NCBI RefSeq assembly: GCF_011090165.1
Contig: NZ_JAADJT010000004.1
Location: 310,001-374,000 of the forward strand
DNA from: Duganella aceris
GTDB taxonomy: Bacteria; Pseudomonadota; Gammaproteobacteria; Burkholderiales; Burkholderiaceae_D
Direction: 5' to 3'
Length of the DNA: 64,000 nucleotides
Below are positions 47,523 to 53,188 of the stretch, one piece after another (position 1 is the stretch's first letter; each line of letters begins with the position of its first letter). The notes beneath the pieces are model-generated. The model saw nothing but the letters and a program-made list of their open reading frames with translations, was not told the DNA's origin and did not search any database. The position numbers were made by a program, and so were the translations under genes.

Positions 47523-47539
47523 GTTAATGGTGGCTTAAT
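47523..47539 (+). promoter_or_regulatory. PmrA/BasR-like box, response regulator/kinase promoter
   Basis: GTTAAT-GGTGG-CTTAAT with TACACT at 47551-47556 in the -10 position (28 bp offset). Together with the minus-strand box at 47478 it makes a divergent, doubly controlled promoter. Confidence 0.75.
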
Positions 47540-47587
47540 GAAGCCCGTTCTACACTGCGATTCGGAAAATGGCCGTAGAGGATAGCC

Positions 47588-48250
47588 GTGCGCATACTGT
47601 TGATAGAAGACGATCCGATGATCGGCGAAAGCATGGAGGAAGCCTTGCGCGGCGAGTGCTACGCGGTGGACTGGGTGCGCGACGGCGTCGCGGCCGAGCT
47701 GTCGATCCGGCACGGCATCTACGATCTGCTGTTGCTCGATCTCGGCCTGCCCAAGCGACAGGGCATGGACGTGTTGCGCCGCCATCGGGCGCAGGGCGGC
47801 AACACGCCGGTGCTGATCGTCACGGCTCGCGACGCCACCGCATCGCGGGTCGAAGGACTGGACGCCGGCGCCGACGATTATCTGATCAAACCCTTCAACG
47901 TCGACGAACTGCTGGCGCGCGTGCGCGCGGTGCTGCGCCGGCGCGGCAGCCATACCAACTCGGTGGTCACGCACCGCGGACTGACCATCGACCTGGCCGC
48001 GCACGAGGCCAGCCTCGACGGCGCGCCACTGACCTTGTCCGCGCGCGAGTTCGCGCTGCTGCGGGCGCTGCTGGAAAATCCCGGCAGCGTGGTGTCGAAG
48101 ATGCAGCTGGAGGACAAGGTGTACGGCTGGGGCCAGGAAATCGAGAGCAACGCCATCGATGTCTACATCCACCATCTGCGCAAGAAGCTGGGCACGGATT
48201 TCATCAAGAATGTGCGCGGCGTCGGCTACAAGCTGGCAAGCGTCGTATGA
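47588..48250 (+). CDS. OmpR-family response regulator (PmrA/QseB-like)
   Basis: The product is 220 aa with a GTG start and AGAGGA upstream. The receiver has LLIEDDPMIGES, Asp51 in LLLLDLGLP, VTARD and YLIKPFN. The output winged helix is complete (LSAREFALLRALLENPG, IHHLRKKLG, NVRGVGYKL). It overlaps the kinase gene by 4 bp (ATGA), forming a standard pair. A PmrA-like box in its own promoter suggests positive autoregulation, and the divergent box suggests control of the RND efflux unit. It is a close paralogue of the regulator at 33132. Confidence 0.92.
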   Translation: MRILLIEDDPMIGESMEEALRGECYAVDWVRDGVAAELSIRHGIYDLLLLDLGLPKRQGMDVLRRHRAQGGNTPVLIVTARDATASRVEGLDAGADDYLIKPFNVDELLARVRAVLRRRGSHTNSVVTHRGLTIDLAAHEASLDGAPLTLSAREFALLRALLENPGSVVSKMQLEDKVYGWGQEIESNAIDVYIHHLRKKLGTDFIKNVRGVGYKLASVV

Positions 48251-49554
48251 AATCGATCCGCGCGCGCTTGTTGATCGGCCTGCTGTCCGGCACCTTGTTG
48301 TGCACGCTGGTCGCCACCTTCATGTTGTATCGCCTGGCCGACCACGAGGCGGACGAGCAGTCCGACCTGCGCCTGTTGCAGGTGGCGTGGGCCTTGCCGT
48401 TGCAGATGTCGGACGCGGTGCGGATCCCGGTGGAGCCGGACTTCGACGACGTGGTGCTGGCGCAGGTCTGGAATCGCGACGGCGCCAGGATCTATGTGTC
48501 CGAACCGTCGCACGCCTTGCCGCGTCAGGAGGCCACCGGCTACCGCACCATCGCGGCCCGGGGCGAACGCTGGCGCGTGTATGCGGAAGTGCGCGCCGGC
48601 TATTTCGTCCAGGTGGCGCAGCCGATCGCGGTGCGCAAGCGGGTCGCGGCGCATATGGCGTTGCGGGTGATGCCGCCGTTGCTGCTGCTGTTGCCGGCGC
48701 TGGCGGTGATGATCTGGGTGGTGGTCGGCGCCGCCTTGCGTCCGCTGGAGCGGCTGGCGCAGGCGGTGCGCGGGCGTTCGGCCAGCGCCTTGCAACCGCT
48801 CGACACCGACGGCCTGCCGCCGGAACTGATGCCGATCGCCGCATCGCTCAACAGCCTGTTGATCAAGATCGACAGCGCCATGTCGGCCCAGCGCAACTTC
48901 GTCGCCGACGCGGCGCATGAGCTGCGCTCGCCGCTGACGGCGCTCAAGCTGCAATTGCAATTGGCCGAACGCGCCGGCGACGAAGCGGCGCGCGCGGAAT
49001 CGTTCCGCAAGCTGCACGAGCGTCTCGACCGCTCGACCCATCTGGTGCAGCAGTTGCTGACGCTGGCCCGGCACGAGCAGACCCAGGCGCCACCGCCGCG
49101 CCTGCCGTGCGACCTGCTGGCGCTGGCGCAGACGGTGGTGTCGGATCACGCCATCCACGCCGAAACCAAGGGCATCGACCTCGGCATCGCCGAGGACGCG
49201 TCCAGCCTGGTGGCCCAGGTGCACGTCGAAGGCTTCAAGGTCATGCTGAGCAATCTGGTCGACAACGCGCTGCGCTACACGCAAGCGGGCGGGCAGGTCG
49301 ATGTGGCGGTCGCACGCGAACACGGCCGGGCGTGCCTGCGGGTCAGCGACAACGGCCCCGGGGTGCCGCCGGCCGAGCGCGCACGTCTGTTCGACCGCTT
49401 CTACCGGCCGGACGGCAACGCGCTGTGGGGCTGCGGGCTGGGGATGTCGATCGTCAAAAACGTGGTCGACGGCCATGGGGCCGAGATCGAATTGTCGAGC
49501 AACGCCAGCGGCGTGGGTCTCGTTGTGACGGTGCGCCTGCCGGCGGCCGCTTAA
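48247..49554 (+). CDS. Sensor histidine kinase (PmrB/QseC-like)
   Basis: The product is 435 aa. Membrane segments lie at about residues 8-28 and 139-162. The periplasmic part is short, with an acidic stretch (VEPDFDDVV). HisKA motif AAHELRSPLTALKL with His224. HATPase motifs LVDNALRYT, DNGPGV and WGCGLGMSI. It is the partner of the regulator at 47588 through an ATGA overlap, and a paralogue of the kinase at 41922. In PmrB-type kinases the periplasmic loop senses ferric iron or other metals; the acidic residues here are compatible with that but do not prove it. The interrupted dedA gene follows 14 bp after its stop. Confidence 0.92.
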   Translation: MKSIRARLLIGLLSGTLLCTLVATFMLYRLADHEADEQSDLRLLQVAWALPLQMSDAVRIPVEPDFDDVVLAQVWNRDGARIYVSEPSHALPRQEATGYRTIAARGERWRVYAEVRAGYFVQVAQPIAVRKRVAAHMALRVMPPLLLLLPALAVMIWVVVGAALRPLERLAQAVRGRSASALQPLDTDGLPPELMPIAASLNSLLIKIDSAMSAQRNFVADAAHELRSPLTALKLQLQLAERAGDEAARAESFRKLHERLDRSTHLVQQLLTLARHEQTQAPPPRLPCDLLALAQTVVSDHAIHAETKGIDLGIAEDASSLVAQVHVEGFKVMLSNLVDNALRYTQAGGQVDVAVAREHGRACLRVSDNGPGVPPAERARLFDRFYRPDGNALWGCGLGMSIVKNVVDGHGAEIELSSNASGVGLVVTVRLPAAA

Positions 49555-49568
49555 TCCAAGGGAGTGAT

Positions 49569-50198
49569 ATGCAGGAATTTTTTGCGTTGGCGTCGGCGTG
49601 GGCGCTGCATCTGGACGTGCATCTGGCGGAGCTGGTGGCCGCGCACGGCGCCTAGGTGTACCTGATCCTGTTCGCGGTGATTTTCATCGAGACCGGGGTC
49701 GTGGTCATGCCTTTCCTGCCGGGCGACTCGCTGTTGTTCGTCGCCGGCGCGCTGGCCGCCAAGGGTTTGTTCGACCCGTGGTATCTGCTGGTGTTGCTGT
49801 TCATTGCTGCCGCCAGCGGCGACGCGCTCAATTTCGCCGTCGGCAGCGTGGTCCGGCGCCGGGCGGTCGATGCCAGCCGCATCAAATTCATCAAGCCCGA
49901 GCATCTGCGCCGCACCCATGAATTCTTCGACCGCCATGGCGGCAAGACCGTCATCCTGGCGCGGTTCGTGCCGATCGTGCGCACGCTGGCGCCGTTCGTG
50001 GCCGCGCTGGGCGCCATGCCGCCGCGTATCTTCTTCCTCTACAACGTCGTCGGCGCCGCGCTGTGGGTCGGCTCGCTGCTGCTGGCCGGTTACGTGTTCG
50101 GCGCGATTCCGTGGGTGAACAACAACCTGACGGCGGTAGTGCTGGGGATGGTGGTGCTGTCGGTGTTGCCTGCGGCGTTTTCTTTCCGCAAGAACTGA
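49569..50198 (+). pseudogene. DedA-family membrane protein gene interrupted by an in-frame TAG
   Basis: AGGGAG precedes the ATG at 49569, and the frame reads LDVHLAELVAAHGA, then TAG (codon 29, 49653-49655), then VYLILFAVIFIETGVVV and FLPGDSLLFVAGALAAKGL to a normal end at residue 209. In DedA proteins the residue at the stop is Trp, so TGG to TAG is the simplest change. All later DedA motifs are intact (FARFVP-type region ILARFVPIVRTLAPFVAALG). A GTG follows the TAG directly and could restart translation, giving a protein without its first helix (180 aa). DedA proteins are flippase-like and needed for lipid A modification and cationic peptide resistance in Burkholderia, which fits its place after the PmrA-like system. 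Confidence 0.82.
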
Positions 50199-50223
50199 TC
50201 GCCCGGCCGGGACCGGGCGATCG
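50198..50223. terminator. Stem-loop between convergent dedA and receptor genes
   Basis: GATCGCCCGG pairs with CCGGGCGATC across a 6-nt loop. It starts at the dedA stop codon and lies just after the end of the convergent receptor gene. There is no T-tract, so it may act as a bidirectional hairpin or with Rho. Confidence 0.5.
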
Positions 50224-50236
50224 GCGTCACGCCTTC

Positions 50237-52414
50237 TTAGAAGTTGGCGTGCAGGCTGACGCGGTAGGCGCGCGGCGAGCCAGGGGTGATGTTGTTGTCA
50301 CCGTTCGCATACTGGTAGTACTTCTTGTCGGTCAGGTTTTCCACATTGACCTGCAGCTTGTAGTTGGCGTTGACGGTGTAGAACAGCGCCGCGTCCACGC
50401 GCGTGTAGCTCGGCAGCACCACGGTGTTGCTGGTCGAGGCGAACATGTCGGAACGGCGGCTCACGCCCAGACCCGCGCCGAACTGCGGCAGGAAGTCGTA
50501 GCGGTTCCACAGCGAGATGGTGTTCTTCGGCACCATGCCGACGATGGCGCCGTTGAGCGCGGTGGCCGACGCGGTGGCCAGCAGCTTGGCGTCCTGGTGG
50601 GCGTAGCCGCCGTTGATGCTCCAGGCGCTGGTGAGCTTGCCGTTGATGCCCAGTTCCACGCCGTTGGTGCGCTGGCCGTCGACCAAGCGGTCGGCGATGC
50701 CGGTGACCGGGTTGGTCACGGCGACGTTGTTGCGCTTGAGGCGATACACCGCCAAGGTCGCCAGCAGGTCCGGATTGATCTCCAGCTTGCCGCCGATTTC
50801 GTAGTTGATGAACTTCTCCGGCTTCAAGCCCTGGTTGATGCTGTTCAAGCTGCTTAACTGATCGCCGCCGCGCGGGAACGACGCCACGCTGTAGTTGGCG
50901 TACAAGGTCGCGGCCGGCGCCGGCTTGAACACCAGGCCGAGTCGCGGCGAGACCAGGTTGTCGTCGCTGGAGAAGTCGGCCGGACCGGCCGGCAGCGCGC
51001 GCACGCCGCCGGCGACGTTGTTGTGGTAGTCGAGCTTGAAGCTGTCGTAGCGCAGGCCGGCGATCAGTTGCCATTGCGGGCTCAGCTCGATCTGGTCCTG
51101 GATGTAGACGCCGGCGATCTTGGCGCTGCTGTTGCCGTCGCGGTCGGCCGAGCTGCCGCCGAGGATGTAGTTGACCGGCAGCGTGCCGTCCGGGCTGGCC
51201 AGCGGCACGTTGACGCTGGCGGCGTTGCCGGCGAACAGGCCGGTCATGCGCAGGTAATCGGTGTCCTGCTTGCCAAGTTCCAGGCCGGTCAGGATCTTGT
51301 GCTTGATGGCGCCGGTTTGCAGGTCGAAGGTCAGGTCGGTCTGGTTGAACAGGTTCTTGCGCCACTGATGGTTGTTGTAGGCCGAGATCGGCACCAGATT
51401 GGTTCTGGTGTTGAGCGCGCCGGCGTTGTAGTTCTGGTAGAACTTGTCGTAGTCGGTGTAGCGGGTCTTGTTCGACAGGTGCATGCCGTTGCCGAAGTCG
51501 AAGTCGATCAGGCTGCTGAGCGCGTCCGAGTTGAGGCGGGTGGGGCGGGTATCCGGGTTGGCGTCGCCGAAGAAGGTGTCGACCGGCAGGTCCAGCGGAC
51601 GGCCGTTGAGCGACGGCACGCCGCGATCGGTGGCGCGCTTGTCCTCGAAGTGTTCATAGCCCAGCACGATGCGGGTATCGCGGTTGGGGCGGATCGCCAC
51701 GGTCGGGTTGATGCCGTAGCGTTTCAGCGTCGCATTGCGCTGATAGCCTTCGGAATCCTCGACCAGGCCGGTGACGCGCAGCGCCACGGTGTCGCTGATG
51801 GCCTGGCCGACATCGACCGTCAGGCGGCGTTTCTGCTGGCTGCCGAGGGTCAGGTCGGCGGCGCGCACCGGCGCGTCGAAGTTGGCCTGCTTGGTGGCGC
51901 GGTTGATCACGCCGCCCGAGCCGCCGCGACCGAAGATCATCGCATTCGGGCCGGTCAGCGCCTCGACCTGCTCGACGTTGTACAGATCGCGGTAATACTC
52001 GACGTCGTCGCGCACGCCGTCGATGTAGAAGTCGCCGGAAGCGCTGGCGCTGCCGCGGAAGATCGGCGAATCGCGGTTGCCCTCGCCGTTGGCCATGCCG
52101 ATGCCCGGCACATAGCGCACCACGTCGGCCATGCTCTGCATGCTGAGGTCCTTGATCAGCGCCTGGTTGATGATGGTGACGGTCTGCGGCAGGTCGCGGA
52201 TGGCGGTATCGGTCTTAGTGCCGGCGGTGGTGCGCTTGACCAGATAGGCGTCGGCGTCGCTGTGGCCGGTGACGGTGACGCTCGGCAGCGTGGCGTCGGT
52301 TTTCTGTTCGGCTTCGGCGGCGTGGGCCAGGGCGCCGGTGGTGGCGGCGCCGGCGAAGGCCAGGCGCAGCATCAAATTCAGCGGGGACAGGCGTGGGCGT
52401 GACGTGTGTTGCAT
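50237..52414 (-). CDS. TonB-dependent catecholate siderophore receptor (Fiu/CirA-like)
   Basis: The product is 725 aa. A long signal peptide ends near AHA|AE, and a TonB box (PSVTV) follows. The plug reads LPQTVTIINQALI, VRYVPGIGMANGEGNRDSPIFRGSA, DFYIDGVRDDVEYYRDLYNVEQVEAL and GPNAMIFGRGGSGGVINR, very like the receptor at 21836 but without its STN domain. The barrel ends in ANF, giving the usual terminal Phe. A possible Fur site is upstream, and a PmrA-like box for the divergent Fur-family gene lies in the same intergenic region. The likely substrate is a catecholate-iron complex. Confidence 0.9.
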   Translation of the reverse strand: MQHTSRPRLSPLNLMLRLAFAGAATTGALAHAAEAEQKTDATLPSVTVTGHSDADAYLVKRTTAGTKTDTAIRDLPQTVTIINQALIKDLSMQSMADVVRYVPGIGMANGEGNRDSPIFRGSASASGDFYIDGVRDDVEYYRDLYNVEQVEALTGPNAMIFGRGGSGGVINRATKQANFDAPVRAADLTLGSQQKRRLTVDVGQAISDTVALRVTGLVEDSEGYQRNATLKRYGINPTVAIRPNRDTRIVLGYEHFEDKRATDRGVPSLNGRPLDLPVDTFFGDANPDTRPTRLNSDALSSLIDFDFGNGMHLSNKTRYTDYDKFYQNYNAGALNTRTNLVPISAYNNHQWRKNLFNQTDLTFDLQTGAIKHKILTGLELGKQDTDYLRMTGLFAGNAASVNVPLASPDGTLPVNYILGGSSADRDGNSSAKIAGVYIQDQIELSPQWQLIAGLRYDSFKLDYHNNVAGGVRALPAGPADFSSDDNLVSPRLGLVFKPAPAATLYANYSVASFPRGGDQLSSLNSINQGLKPEKFINYEIGGKLEINPDLLATLAVYRLKRNNVAVTNPVTGIADRLVDGQRTNGVELGINGKLTSAWSINGGYAHQDAKLLATASATALNGAIVGMVPKNTISLWNRYDFLPQFGAGLGVSRRSDMFASTSNTVVLPSYTRVDAALFYTVNANYKLQVNVENLTDKKYYQYANGDNNITPGSPRAYRVSLHANF

Positions 52415-52433
52415 GTGTTTTCCAATCGCAAAT

Positions 52434-52452
52434 ATAAATGAGAACGAATCGC
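52434..52452. promoter_or_regulatory. Weak Fur-like site upstream of the receptor at 50237
   Basis: ATAAATGAGAACGAATCGC matches the consensus at only about 10 of 19 positions, but AATGAGAA and a flanking AAATG/CATTT inverted pair are present 20-38 bp upstream of the receptor start. Confidence 0.35.
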
Positions 52453-52525
52453 ATTTTTATTTGCATTGAGGCCGGGCCGCAACGAAAAACATTTATTTTT
52501 TGATTACGTCGCTTTGCCGCAACCG

Positions 52526-52542
52526 CTTAATGATCGGTTAAT
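52526..52542 (+). promoter_or_regulatory. PmrA/BasR-like box, Fur-family gene promoter
   Basis: CTTAAT-GATCG-GTTAAT with TATGAT at 52554-52559, again 28 bp from the box start. This -10 overlaps an upstream ATG (52555), which is evidence that translation of the Fur-family gene begins later, at 52618. Confidence 0.78.
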
Positions 52543-52617
52543 GCTTGGTTCATTATGATCCGCCGGTTGCGCGGCAATCCGCAGCGGAGCGCCGCATCAG
52601 ATCTCTACCCGAGGCAC

Positions 52618-53094
52618 ATGGAAAAAGCTCAGTTATTCCCTTATCAGGCCCCCCGGCACAACGACGCCTATGTGTTTGCGCAGTTGCGCAAGCTGGGGAT
52701 GCGGCCGACCAGCGCCCGCGTCTGCGTATTGCAGGTGATGCACCAGCACCCGGACGAACCGCTGGCGGCCGAGCAGATCTTCCAGCATTTCGTCGAAATC
52801 GGATTGAGCGTCAGCCTGGGAACGATCTACCGCGTGCTGAACGAGATGGAGCACAGCGGGCTGTTGCAGCGCGAGCGGCGCGCTGACGAAGCCACTGCGA
52901 AGTCGCGCTACCGGCTGGCGCCGGAGGTGTTGCCACCGTCATCCTACGCGTTTTGTTGCCGCGTGTGTGCGAAGGTGATGGTGGTGGCGGACAAGCAGTT
53001 CAGCGAAACGCTGTACCAGCAAGCCCGCAGCGCCGGCTTCGACCGCATGCTGCCGCAGATGTCGATCCAGGTGGTCTGCAACGACTGCGCATAA
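52618..53094 (+). CDS. Atypical Fur-family transcriptional regulator under a PmrA-like box
   Basis: The product is 158 aa from the ATG at 52618 (GAGG 4 nt upstream); the earlier ATG at 52555 lies in the predicted -10. Fur-like winged helix: RPTSARVCVLQVMHQHPDEPLAAEQIFQHF and VSLGTIYRVLNEMEHSGLLQRE are recognisable (helix 4 is SLGTIYRVL). Two Cys pairs remain (CRVC and C-terminal CNDC), but the His cluster before the first pair is replaced by SSYAFC. This is the same deviation as in its paralogue at 24292. It is divergent from a TonB-dependent receptor, its probable target, and links iron control to the PmrA-like circuit. Confidence 0.85.
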   Translation: MEKAQLFPYQAPRHNDAYVFAQLRKLGMRPTSARVCVLQVMHQHPDEPLAAEQIFQHFVEIGLSVSLGTIYRVLNEMEHSGLLQRERRADEATAKSRYRLAPEVLPPSSYAFCCRVCAKVMVVADKQFSETLYQQARSAGFDRMLPQMSIQVVCNDCA

Positions 53095-53095
53095 T

Positions 53096-53183
53096 CCGGG
53101 GTCAGAGCTAAAAACTGGACACGGGCTCTACCGTAGCGGTCGCTACGGTAGAGCCCGTGTCCAGTTTTTAGCTCTGACCCCGG
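53096..53183. repeat. 88-bp palindrome (43-bp perfect arms, 2-bp centre)
   Basis: Bases 53096-53138 are the exact reverse complement of 53141-53183. The arms begin CCGGGGTCAGAGCTAAAAAC. It starts two bases after the Fur-family stop codon and ends six bases before the stop of the convergent barrel-protein gene. RNA from either strand would fold into a very long hairpin. Likely a REP/MITE-type element that also serves as a bidirectional terminator. Confidence 0.92.
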
Positions 53184-53188
53184 AGTTT

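Noticed and set aside
49653..49655. TAG in dedA as a recoded sense codon (pyrrolysine or programmed suppression)
   Set aside because: No tRNA, pylBCD genes or recoding structure are visible and the position is a Trp in the family. A point mutation, sequencing error or GTG restart is simpler.
52555..52617. Upstream start (52555) for the Fur-family protein
   Set aside because: This ATG overlaps the predicted -10 TATGAT, and the added residues do not resemble Fur; 52618 has GAGG upstream.
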